From DASYGT01 sp035999365 (GTDB taxonomy: Bacteria > Actinomycetota > Actinomycetes > Mycobacteriales > Jatrophihabitantaceae), in NCBI GenBank assembly GCA_035999365.1, contig DASYGT010000050.1:62001-126000 (forward strand): a DNA stretch of 64,000 nucleotides, given 5' to 3'. A model generated the notes under the pieces. It had not been told where the DNA came from, did not search any database, and worked only from the letters and a program-made list of their open reading frames with translations. Positions 57,290 through 64,000 of the stretch are shown one piece after another. Position 1 is the stretch's first letter. Every line of letters begins with the position of its first letter. Made by a program: the position numbers and the translations under genes.

Positions 57290-57826
57290 TCAGTAGCCGC
57301 CACCGCCGTAGCCACCGCTCGTGCTGGTGTTCATCGTCGGCGGTGCGGACGAGGTGCCACCGGTCGTGGAGACCGCGGATGCCGACGCCGAGTGCCAGGA
57401 GCCGCCCTGATCGGCCTTGCCGTTTCCCGCCATCGAACCCGCGGACGTGTCTGCGGCGAAGTAGTACAGCGGATGCCCCTGGAAGGTCACCTGCATCGTG
57501 CCGTCCGGGCGCGTCGCGGTCGCGAAATCAGACGCGTTGAGCCCCGCGCCGACGACAGGGTTGCCGGTGACGGGCGGCCACGCCGCTGCGCAAGCGCCGG
57601 TGCAGGTGATGCTGGTCGCCGTGTCGACGGTGTTCTCGTACAACGTGTGACCGTTGGGTCCGACGAGCGTGCCCGCAGACGAAGTGATCGTCACTCCACC
57701 TGCACCTCCCGATGCCGTCGTGCCTCCCGCTCCGGCCGAGGTCGATGACTTACTGCTCGAGCAGGCGGACAGGAGGGCGACTGCGGCCGCTGCTGCCGCC
57801 ACTGTGATGCGTACGGACGTGGACAT
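57290..57826 (-). CDS. Secreted-repeat (COG4315-type) lipoprotein
   Basis: The 178-residue protein has a lipoprotein signal (RITVAAAAAAVALLSAC; lipobox Leu-Ser-Ala-Cys), so Cys22 or so should be lipid-modified after export. Two copies of the secreted repeat of unknown function (PF03640-like) follow: LVGPNGHTLYENTVDTATSITCTGACAAAWPPV and the weaker FQGHPLYYFAADTSAGSMAGNG. The C-terminus is Ser/Thr/Gly-rich. The ATG at 57826 has GGAGG six bases upstream, ruling out the longer frame. Such lipoproteins are common in actinobacteria; function unknown, possibly metal or haem related. Confidence 0.85.
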   Translation of the reverse strand: MSTSVRITVAAAAAAVALLSACSSSKSSTSAGAGGTTASGGAGGVTITSSAGTLVGPNGHTLYENTVDTATSITCTGACAAAWPPVTGNPVVGAGLNASDFATATRPDGTMQVTFQGHPLYYFAADTSAGSMAGNGKADQGGSWHSASASAVSTTGGTSSAPPTMNTSTSGGYGGGGY

Positions 57827-58019
57827 GTGTACCTCCATCAGGTCACTGGTGTTCACGTACCCACGCCTGCGCAGGTTCACTCGTGAAGCTGTGCGAACGC
57901 CAGCCTCACGTGCTGGCTCACGGGGATTACGTGGAGATACGCTCCGGCAGTTCGGCCTGGGGGCACGCGCGGGATGCGCAGGATGCGCGCCAGGACGTCA
58001 GACTCCAGGGAGGCCGGGA

Positions 58020-59246
58020 ATGCGTCGTCACACCGCAGGGATCACCGCCATCGTGATGGGGTGCGCTGCGACCATCGCGACGCTTCTGTCGGCGACCAAT
58101 GCCAACGCGGTCGTCGCACCCGCGGCGGGCGCCTACGCCCCCATCACCGCGTTCAATCTCTTCAACTCGACAATCGCGGCGCACGGAACGGCCGTCGTCA
58201 CGGTCACCGGCGCCAGCGGCATACCGGTCGGCGCAGCGGCCGTGGCGATGGACGTGATCGTCGTTTCACCGCCTGTGAGCGGCTTCGCGTCGGTGTACCC
58301 GTCCGGCACGACGCGACCTCACACGTCCGTGATCGACTTCACCGCGCACCAGCGCATCGCTGATCTTGTGATCACCAAGACCGGCAACAACGCCGTGAAC
58401 GTCTACAACGGTTCAGCGGGCACGGCGACATTCGTCGTCAATGCGATCGGCTACTACGCCGGCGGCGGTGCGCCGGTGGCGGGAGGATTGCAGCCGCTGA
58501 CACCGGTGAACGTACTGGACACCGGCACCGGCGTCGGTGCGCCGGCCGGCTTGGTGCCTGCCCACGGGACGGTCACCCTGCAGCTCACTGGCCGCGGCGG
58601 GATTCCGGCGAGCAACGTCGGCGCCGTCGTGCTCGACGTCGCGTATGTCGCGCCGACGCGTAGCGGGTTCGGTGTGGTGTATCCCTCCGACGTCGGACGG
58701 CCGGGAACGTCGAACATCGACTTCATAGCGCCGCAGACGATCTCGAACCTGGTGATCACCAAGCTGAGCGCGAGTGGCGCCGTGAACCTCTACAACGGCT
58801 CCGGCGGCACCGTTCGGATCGAAGCGAACGTGTTCGGCTACTTCGCAGGCGGCACGCCGACAGCCGGAGGAACACTGCAATCGTTGACGCCGGCGAACAT
58901 TCTCGACACCGGTACAGGTGTAGGTGCCCCGGCCGGTCTCGTCGCAGCACACGCGACGGTGACGCTGCAGGTGACCGGCCGCGGCGGCGTCCCGTCGACC
59001 GGCGTGCAGGGCGCGGTGCTGAACATCGCCGTCGTGACGCCAACCGCGGGCGGGTACGCCACCGTGTACCCCTCCGATCAGGCCCGCCCGCCCGCGGCGA
59101 CGCTCAACTTCACGCCGAACAGGACGATCGCGAACCTGACCATCGCGCAGGTGAGCGCTACCGGCACCGTGAGCCTCTACAACGGCTCGGCGGGCACGGT
59201 GCGGTTCGTGGCGAACGTGCTGGGCTACACGATCCTCGGCGCTTAA
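58020..59246 (+). CDS. Exported three-repeat surface protein
   Basis: The 408-residue protein has a signal peptide (TAGITAIVMGCAATIATLLSATNANA) and three tandem domains of about 120 residues, each built as NVLDTGTGVGAPAGLV, GRGGIPASNV, VYPS, ISNLVITK and VNLYNGSGGTV, ending in a GY-like aromatic pair. This is the actinobacterial exported domain often found beside cell-wall amidases, where the first block normally reads LDTR; here the second and third copies read LDTG and the first has neither. No catalytic domain or anchor is seen, so it is probably secreted or wall-bound by the repeats. The ATG at 58020 follows GGGAGG. It overlaps the convergent cbiX-like gene by four bases. Confidence 0.8.
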   Translation: MRRHTAGITAIVMGCAATIATLLSATNANAVVAPAAGAYAPITAFNLFNSTIAAHGTAVVTVTGASGIPVGAAAVAMDVIVVSPPVSGFASVYPSGTTRPHTSVIDFTAHQRIADLVITKTGNNAVNVYNGSAGTATFVVNAIGYYAGGGAPVAGGLQPLTPVNVLDTGTGVGAPAGLVPAHGTVTLQLTGRGGIPASNVGAVVLDVAYVAPTRSGFGVVYPSDVGRPGTSNIDFIAPQTISNLVITKLSASGAVNLYNGSGGTVRIEANVFGYFAGGTPTAGGTLQSLTPANILDTGTGVGAPAGLVAAHATVTLQVTGRGGVPSTGVQGAVLNIAVVTPTAGGYATVYPSDQARPPAATLNFTPNRTIANLTIAQVSATGTVSLYNGSAGTVRFVANVLGYTILGA

Positions 59247-59944
59247 CGCGCGCTGACCGCGGAGGCGACCGCTTCGTCGTATCGCGTCCACACCAACTCG
59301 ACGACGGCTGGGTGCGTGCCGAGCGGTGCGGCGGCGACGGCGTGGCCGGCGGCGGCTGTGTTCAGTCGATCGACGAACTGGCCCTCGGCGAGCAAGTAGG
59401 TCGCGACGTGCACGGGTGGTGTAGCGCGCCCGATCGCTGCATCGAGGTCGTCGGCCATCGCCACGACCGTGACCGAACCGCCGAGCCGCTCGGCCAGTAG
59501 AGCGGCGGCGGCGGCGGACTCCTGCGCCGCCGCGGGCTGCGTCGATCCGGCGGCGACCATCAGCGTCGATCCGCCGGCGCCGTCGGCGTCCGCCTCACGG
59601 AGTCGGTCGACCATCGCGTCCGCCAGTAGCGGATGCGGGCCGAGGTGCCGAGCGACGTGCACGTGAGGGTGTCCGGCGACAGTGCCGGGGATGTCCACGG
59701 TGACGTGATAGCCCGTCGACAGCAGCAGCGGCACGACGACCGTCGGTCTCGGCACGGTGTCCAAGGCCTCGGCGAGAGTGGGGGAGGCGACGTCGAGAAA
59801 GCACAGCCGCACCGCCACGCCGGGACGGGCGCGGCCGACCGCCGCGACCAGGCGCTGCGTCGTGGCCAATCCGCTGGCAGAAGCGGTGCCGTGAGCGACG
59901 ACGAGCAGCGCGGCGGGCTCTGATGACGCGCCGGTGACTGGCAT
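59243..59944 (-). CDS. CbiX/SirB-type sirohydrochlorin chelatase family protein
   Basis: The 233-residue protein has the tandem half-domains of CbiX-type chelatases: LLVVAHGTASASGLATTQRLVAAV with a metal-binding-type His near residue 18, and VPLLLSTGYHVTVDIPGTV with another His near residue 80. Such enzymes insert Fe or Co into sirohydrochlorin for sirohaem or cobalamin. Its ATG (59944-59942) shares a base with the encoded CCA of tRNA-Asp, leaving no room for a ribosome site. Translation would have to start on a leaderless end or a readthrough transcript. It overlaps the convergent surface-protein gene. Confidence 0.8.
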   Translation of the reverse strand: MPVTGASSEPAALLVVAHGTASASGLATTQRLVAAVGRARPGVAVRLCFLDVASPTLAEALDTVPRPTVVVPLLLSTGYHVTVDIPGTVAGHPHVHVARHLGPHPLLADAMVDRLREADADGAGGSTLMVAAGSTQPAAAQESAAAAALLAERLGGSVTVVAMADDLDAAIGRATPPVHVATYLLAEGQFVDRLNTAAAGHAVAAAPLGTHPAVVELVWTRYDEAVASAVSAR

Positions 59945-60020
59945 GGCGACCCCGACCGGACTTGAACCGGCGACCTCCGCCGTGACAGGGCGGCGCTCTA
60001 ACCAACTGAGCTACGGGGCC
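59944..60020 (-). tRNA. tRNA-Asp (anticodon GTC), CCA encoded
   Basis: Reading leftwards the acceptor GGCCCCG pairs with CGGGGTC (one G-U), the anticodon loop CTGTCAC gives GTC, and GGTTCAAGTCC forms the T-arm. CCA is encoded at 59946-59944 and runs into the ATG of the chelatase gene. Confidence 0.96.
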
Positions 60021-60034
60021 TCGATGGACGTGCG

Positions 60035-60107
60035 TGCCCCCAACGGGATTCGAACCCGTGCTACCGCCTTGAAAGGGCGGCGTCCTGGGCCTCTAGACGA
60101 TGAGGGC
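60035..60107 (-). tRNA. tRNA-Glu (anticodon TTC)
   Basis: Reading leftwards the acceptor GCCCTCA pairs with TGGGGGC (one G-U), the anticodon loop CTTTCAA gives TTC, and GGGTTCGAATCCC forms the T-arm. The CCA end is not encoded. It precedes tRNA-Asp by 14 bases, so both are likely co-transcribed. Confidence 0.96.
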
Positions 60108-60371
60108 GGTGTTTCGTTCGCTCTGCGTACGCTCGGCGACCCGCATCATGCTAGCCCCGATGGAGGACCCGACCAGCATAGGGGACGGCCCGCACGGGCT
60201 CCACTGCGGTGCTGGCAGGCCGCTGGCACCCGTGTGCGGTTTCGGTAAGGCCTCTCCTAGTGTCACGAGTGCGTCGATGTGGCGCCTGCCCGGCACGGCC
60301 GTGCCGAGGCGCACCCGGCCAGCTGATGCGGCCCGGTGCAGCTGATCAGTAGCCAGAGGGGGTACGCGCCG

Positions 60372-61718
60372 GTGTCCGACGATTCGAACGCCGGCGACTC
60401 GTGGCCGCTTTCGTGGGCGGAAACCCCCGACTCCTGGTCCCATCCGGTCACCCGTCCTGCACCGCGCCGGCCCCGTCCGTACACGCCCCGGAGCCCGGCG
60501 AGCGCCGGGGACGTTGCACCGTCCACAGGCGGCACAGCGCGCCCGACCCGAAGTGACCGGCACGCGCAACGCCGGAGATGGCGCCGCGCGCTGCTGCGGC
60601 GCACAGCGATCGTTGCGGCCACGTTCACGGCGCTGCTCGCCACAGCTGCCGGCGGTCTGGCCGCCTACGCGTACCAGAAGTACAACGGCCAGATCACCCG
60701 CGTCTCCGTCCTTCAGACCCACGACGCGAACATCCGCAACGCAGCTCTGCAGCAGAACGCGGAGAACTTCCTGGTGATCGGCTCGGACAGCCGGGCCGGA
60801 CTGTCGCGCAGCTTCGGTCAGATCGACGGCGCGCGCTCGGACACGGCCATGATCGTGCATCTGTCCAAGGATCGTCACAAAGCGACGATCATCAGCGTCC
60901 CGCGCGACTCATGGGTGACCATCCCGAAGTGCCGCGCGGCCGACGGGCACACCGAGGCCGAACACCAGGACATGTTCAACTCGGCGTTCACGGTCGGTGG
61001 TCCGTCCTGCACGATCGCGACGGTGCAGAGGCTGACGGGCATCGAGATCAACCACTACGTCGAGATCAACTTCAGCGGCTTCGAGTCGATGGTCTCGGCG
61101 CTCGGCAGGGTCACCGTCTGCAGTCCCGCCGCAGTCGACGACAGAGGCAGTGGATTGATCCTGCACGTCGGCAGCAACAAGCTCGACGGGTCGCAGGCGC
61201 TCGCCTACGTCCGGGCCCGCGAGACACTCGGCGACGGCTCGGACCTCGGCCGGATCAAGCGGCAGCAAATGTTCCTCGGCGACGTGTTGCGGCAGGCGAT
61301 GAATGGAGCACTGCTGAGCAACCCGAGCCGGCTCACGTCCTTCCTCGACGCCGCCACGAAGGCCATCACCGTCGACAAGAAGACGACATTCGGCGACCTG
61401 CACGCGCTGGCGGCATCGTTGCAGGGGCTCGATCCGAAGCGCGTCACGTTCTACACGGCACCGATCGCCGACCCGAATTACAGTCCGCCTGGCACGTCAA
61501 TGACCGGGCGGGTGTTGCTGGACGCCGTGGCGGGGCGGCGGCTCTACGACTCCGTGATCAAGGATGTGCCTCTGGCCGCCGCGGCGCCGAAGTCGACCTC
61601 GGGCAGTAGCAGCTCCCATGCCACGCCGGCGAATTCGACGCCGACGCGTTCGACGATCTCGACGTCACCGACGCCCAAGGCCAACCTGAACGCAGCACAG
61701 CAGAGCTGCTCGCTCTGA
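60372..61718 (+). CDS. LytR-CpsA-Psr (LCP) family wall-polymer ligase
   Basis: LCP proteins transfer teichoic acid, arabinogalactan or capsule precursors to peptidoglycan on the outer face of the membrane. This 448-residue protein has a disordered Pro/Arg-rich cytoplasmic head of ~75 residues, one membrane helix (TAIVAATFTALLATAAGGLAAYAY) and the LCP domain: NFLVIGSDSRAG, ARSDTAMIVHL, ISVPRDSWVTIP and the Arg-rich LAYVRARETLGDGSDLGRIKRQQMFL. The tail is Ser/Thr/Pro-rich. The GTG at 60372 is preferred because GAGGGGG lies nine bases upstream; an earlier GTG at 60336 has none. It is convergent with the small YeaQ-type gene. Confidence 0.9.
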   Translation: MSDDSNAGDSWPLSWAETPDSWSHPVTRPAPRRPRPYTPRSPASAGDVAPSTGGTARPTRSDRHAQRRRWRRALLRRTAIVAATFTALLATAAGGLAAYAYQKYNGQITRVSVLQTHDANIRNAALQQNAENFLVIGSDSRAGLSRSFGQIDGARSDTAMIVHLSKDRHKATIISVPRDSWVTIPKCRAADGHTEAEHQDMFNSAFTVGGPSCTIATVQRLTGIEINHYVEINFSGFESMVSALGRVTVCSPAAVDDRGSGLILHVGSNKLDGSQALAYVRARETLGDGSDLGRIKRQQMFLGDVLRQAMNGALLSNPSRLTSFLDAATKAITVDKKTTFGDLHALAASLQGLDPKRVTFYTAPIADPNYSPPGTSMTGRVLLDAVAGRRLYDSVIKDVPLAAAAPKSTSGSSSSHATPANSTPTRSTISTSPTPKANLNAAQQSCSL

Positions 61719-61730
61719 GTCGCTCGAACC

Positions 61731-62012
61731 TCACCGCCGACGGCGGGAATGGCTCCGCCGGCGGTCGAGGAGCCTCCAGAGCGCGAGCACGACGATCGTG
61801 CCGAACACCGCACCCAGGAATGTCGACGCCTTGCGGATGTCGAACTTGTCGTTGAACAGCAGTGCGCCGAGCGTGCCTCCGGCGTAGGAGCCGACGATGC
61901 CGAGTACCGCCGTGCCCAGGCAGCCGAGCCGTTCCGGGCTCCGGACGATCAGGCGAGCAATGGCGCCGGCGACCAGTCCGAGCAGCAGCAGACCGAGGAT
62001 GTCGAGCAGCAT
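61731..62012 (-). CDS. GlsB/YeaQ/YmgE-type small membrane protein
   Basis: A 93-residue protein with three hydrophobic helices (LLDILGLLLLGLVAGAIARLIV, GCLGTAVLGIVGSYAGGTLGALLF, ASTFLGAVFGTIVVLALWRLL) and an Arg-rich tail. The GAIARL and GIVGSYAGG pieces identify the family formerly called transglycosylase-associated proteins; members are stress-induced, but the mechanism is unknown. It follows tyrA by 29 bases on the same strand and may share its transcript. Confidence 0.88.
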   Translation of the reverse strand: MLLDILGLLLLGLVAGAIARLIVRSPERLGCLGTAVLGIVGSYAGGTLGALLFNDKFDIRKASTFLGAVFGTIVVLALWRLLDRRRSHSRRRR

Positions 62013-62041
62013 GGCGTGTTCTCCCTATCGCGTCGTCGACT

Positions 62042-63010
62042 TCAGGCGACCGGTCGCATGCCGAGCAGCCGCAACGGGCCGTCGCCGCCGCCCAGCACCG
62101 CGGTGACCCATCCACCGGCCCGCCCGTGCATGCAGAGGTCGCCGGCATTGGCCGGGATCTCGACCTGTTCGAAACGCCGGTGCTCCCAGTTGATGCGAGC
62201 GTCGTGGCCGGCGACGGCCAGTTCCAACACCGAGCCGTCGGCGGCGAGGTCGTCGCGCGCCCTGACCAGGTGCACGATCACGTCATCGAGCGCGCCGACG
62301 AGGGATTCGTTGCCGTCGCACCAGGTTGCGACGAGATCGGGTCGCGTTCGCGCCACTCGCGAGCCCGACATGTAGGAGCCCGCGGCCAGTGAGAGACCGA
62401 GGGGGCCGCCGGCCAGCCCGGTGAGGGCGAGGGCTTCGGCGAGGACGTGCGGAAGCCCGATCACCCGGGCGACGGCGGCGTCCTGCTCGGCGGCGGTGAT
62501 CGGCACCGGCTTCGCGCCGAGATCACATACGAGCGCCGCAAGCTGCAGCCACGCGTCGATGTCGGTGTCCGGCTCGATCGTCAGCGTCCATGGCGCGTCG
62601 CGGAACAGCAGCGGGTCGATGGCTCCCCAACCGCTGTCTTCAGTGCCCGCCAGCGGGTGGCCCCCCACGAACCGCGCGTGCGGAACCCGTGCACGCGCCG
62701 CGGCGAGCACGGGTTCCTTCAAGGTGCCGACGTCGGTGACAACTGCGTGAGCGGCCAGGTGCGGCGCGAGCGACAGCAGGGCGTCGGGCACCTGGGGCAG
62801 CGGCATCGCCAGCACGACGAGATCGGCATCGCGCACCGCAGTGGCGTCACTGGTCGTGACACGAAAACCGGACGCGCTGGCAGCCGCAGCCGTCTGTGAG
62901 TCGATGTCGTAGCCGACCACATCCAGTCCGCTGTGCCGCACGGCGTGCAGCAGGGAACCTCCGATCAGTCCCAAGCCCAGGACGGCGACACGGTTGAAGC
63001 TCGTCGTCAT
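62042..63010 (-). CDS. tyrA: Prephenate dehydrogenase TyrA
   Basis: TyrA oxidises and decarboxylates prephenate to 4-hydroxyphenylpyruvate for tyrosine. The 322-residue protein has the NAD-binding VAVLGLGLIGGSLLHAV at the start, DADLVVLAMPLPQVPD near residue 65, and the prephenate-type VGGHPLAGTEDSGWGA near residue 118. There is no ACT domain or chorismate mutase fusion. The ATG at 63010 fits the family; the frame upstream is a shadow. Next to it, divergently, lie the tRNA-deaminase-associated genes, a neighbourhood common in actinobacteria. Confidence 0.92.
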   Translation of the reverse strand: MTTSFNRVAVLGLGLIGGSLLHAVRHSGLDVVGYDIDSQTAAAASASGFRVTTSDATAVRDADLVVLAMPLPQVPDALLSLAPHLAAHAVVTDVGTLKEPVLAAARARVPHARFVGGHPLAGTEDSGWGAIDPLLFRDAPWTLTIEPDTDIDAWLQLAALVCDLGAKPVPITAAEQDAAVARVIGLPHVLAEALALTGLAGGPLGLSLAAGSYMSGSRVARTRPDLVATWCDGNESLVGALDDVIVHLVRARDDLAADGSVLELAVAGHDARINWEHRRFEQVEIPANAGDLCMHGRAGGWVTAVLGGGDGPLRLLGMRPVA

Positions 63011-63133
63011 CTGTAGCGGTTCCGTGCCGTTGTCACGGACAGACCGTATAGCGCCACGGCGACCGACTTCCCGCGACCGGTGCGGACGTGTCAGGATCGG
63101 TACCTCGCCCAGCCGTTCGGCAGGCGGAAGGTG

Positions 63134-63628
63134 GTGGCAGACGTGGCGCAACGCGGGTTCGCGGTCGCGGCGTTCCGCGACGGCGACCGATGGCGGGTCG
63201 AGCCACTTCCGCCGGCAGTACTGTCCGATCTGGGCGTTCTGCTGCAGGCGTTGCGCTCGCAGCCACCCGAGGGTGGCCCATTCGTTGTCGCGCTCATCGA
63301 CGACGAGTTCTTCCTCATCGCGCGACAGGACGGGCCGCGCATCTCGTTACTGCTGTCGGACATGACTGCGGCCGTCGAGTACCCCCTCGCCGAGCAGGCT
63401 CTGGCCCGGCTCGGCGAAGACCCACCCGATGACGACGAACTCGACGAACTCTGGCCGGTGGGCGACCTTGATCTGTTCGTCGACCTGGACCTGTCCGAAG
63501 ACGAGATGGAGCAGATCCTCGACGACATGGACGCGTATCCCGACGAGATGCTGGAGACCATCGTTGACCGGCTGAGCATCGCAGAGGAGTTCGCCAGCGC
63601 CACGGAGTCGGCGAGGGCTGTGCGGTGA
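63134..63628 (+). CDS. tRNA adenosine deaminase-associated protein, copy 1
   Basis: The 164-residue protein belongs to the small acidic family (TIGR03941-type) found beside tadA, the tRNA A34 deaminase gene, in actinobacteria; its function is unknown. Typical are the start FAVAAFRDGDRWRVEPLPP, the ISLLLSDMTAAVEYPLAEQAL block and a strongly acidic C-terminal half (DPPDDDELDELWPVGDLDLF). GTG codons at 63131, 63134 and 63143 compete; 63134 is chosen since AGGCGG lies six bases upstream. It overlaps the next gene by four bases (GTGA). Confidence 0.8.
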   Translation: MADVAQRGFAVAAFRDGDRWRVEPLPPAVLSDLGVLLQALRSQPPEGGPFVVALIDDEFFLIARQDGPRISLLLSDMTAAVEYPLAEQALARLGEDPPDDDELDELWPVGDLDLFVDLDLSEDEMEQILDDMDAYPDEMLETIVDRLSIAEEFASATESARAVR

Positions 63629-64000
63629 CTTGTTTCGCGTCGATACTGGTGCGCCGCGGCGATTCATGGCGCGGCACCGAGGTCTCACTCGCCGATTGCG
63701 AGAGTCTGTCCGATCTCGGCGATCTGATGCGCGACCACGCCGGTGAGGTCCGGTTGCTGGTGGTGGAGCAGGACGACGAGTACGCCGCTCTGATCCGATT
63801 GGACGACGAGGACGACGACCCTCGCGCGTTTCTCTCCGACGGGCATGCAGCGGACTTCTACCCGACGGCGTCGATGATCGCCGAGGATCTCACGGAGATC
63901 GGCGAGGACGAACTGAGCGACGACGAGGACGCGCCGCCCGCGCATGACAGCGCGCCGTTCGGTGACGCGACGATCGTCGAAGACCTCGGTACGTCCGCTG
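63625..64000 (+). CDS. tRNA adenosine deaminase-associated protein, copy 2 (cut by window end)
   Basis: A frame opens at GTG 63625, overlapping the previous stop, and is still open at the window edge (125 codons). It reads TCFASILVRRGDSWRGTEVSLADCESLSDLGDLM, then VRLLVVEQDDEYAALIRLDDEDDDPRAFLSD and an acidic stretch (DELSDDEDAPPAHDS). The layout and acidity match the copy just upstream, so this looks like a tandem paralogue rather than tadA itself, which would be expected further on. It is partial at its 3' end. Confidence 0.75.
   Translation, partial: MTCFASILVRRGDSWRGTEVSLADCESLSDLGDLMRDHAGEVRLLVVEQDDEYAALIRLDDEDDDPRAFLSDGHAADFYPTASMIAEDLTEIGEDELSDDEDAPPAHDSAPFGDATIVEDLGTSA

Noticed and set aside
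60108..60371. Search for a gene in the 264-base gap before the LCP gene
   Set aside because: No supported frame; it probably holds promoters for the two tRNAs (leftwards) and the LCP gene (rightwards), but no clear boxes were found.

Overview
The window is a contiguous stretch of a high-GC actinobacterial chromosome. The evidence is GTG starts throughout, a bldC-type regulator, a DUF3073 gene, a five-gene ergothioneine cluster, PurS/PurQ/small PurL, an LCP protein and an LAXTG (class E sortase type) wall-sorting signal. A mycelial or coccoid soil actinomycete of the Frankia/Nakamurella/Jatrophihabitans kind is my inference; no rRNA or species marker is present.

Layout. 1-4.3 kb: SerA-like dehydrogenase, FadE5-type acyl-CoA dehydrogenase, tyrosine phosphatase, tRNA-Ser. 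4.3-7.1 kb (minus): two paralogous exported beta-helix-like proteins and an exported membrane-anchored protein. 7.3-12.6 kb: a steroid/lipid-type catabolic island (DapB-like reductase, NTF2-like protein, SDR, flavin monooxygenase, serine hydrolase) whose two promoter regions each carry a KstR-type operator, TNNAACNNGTTNNA. 12.7-18.1 kb (minus): egtE-egtA-egtB-egtC-egtD, mostly overlapping genes. 18.2-21.8 kb: exported trypsin-like protease, amidase, class III aminotransferase. 21.8-23.6 kb: a membrane protein and a TrmB/LuxR-type regulator, divergent from an unannotated 54-residue exported peptide ending in Asp-Trp-Trp-Trp, itself preceded by a 12-codon ORF. 23.8-33.1 kb: purC, an aldehyde dehydrogenase, purS, purQ, purL, a maleylpyruvate-isomerase/SCP-type gene, purF and purM. 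33.2-33.9 kb: DUF3073 and bldC. 34-39.8 kb: acyl-CoA synthetase, MarR regulator with a palindromic operator, DHA2-type exporter, gamma-glutamyltransferase.

39.8-55 kb is the most unusual part, a cell-surface locus: a bitopic Asn/Thr/Val-rich protein, a divergent 778-residue exported TG-repeat protein, and a single 11.6-kb gene for a 3,868-residue Gly/Ser/Thr/Ala-rich protein. The giant protein has 18 repeat units, nine of the seventeen intervals being exactly 205 codons, and ends in a Pro-rich stalk and an LAFTG sorting signal, but has no obvious signal peptide. No sortase is in the window.

55-64 kb: TetR-type regulator, zinc-ribbon/SHOCT protein, tRNA-Phe, lipoprotein, exported three-repeat surface protein, CbiX-like chelatase, tRNA-Asp and tRNA-Glu, LCP ligase, GlsB/YeaQ membrane protein, tyrA and two tandem tRNA-deaminase-associated proteins, the second cut by the window edge.

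A recurring promoter style is visible: a -10 box of the form NANNNT followed by exactly six bases and then ATG or GTG, without a Shine-Dalgarno sequence. This suggests leaderless transcripts for several genes.
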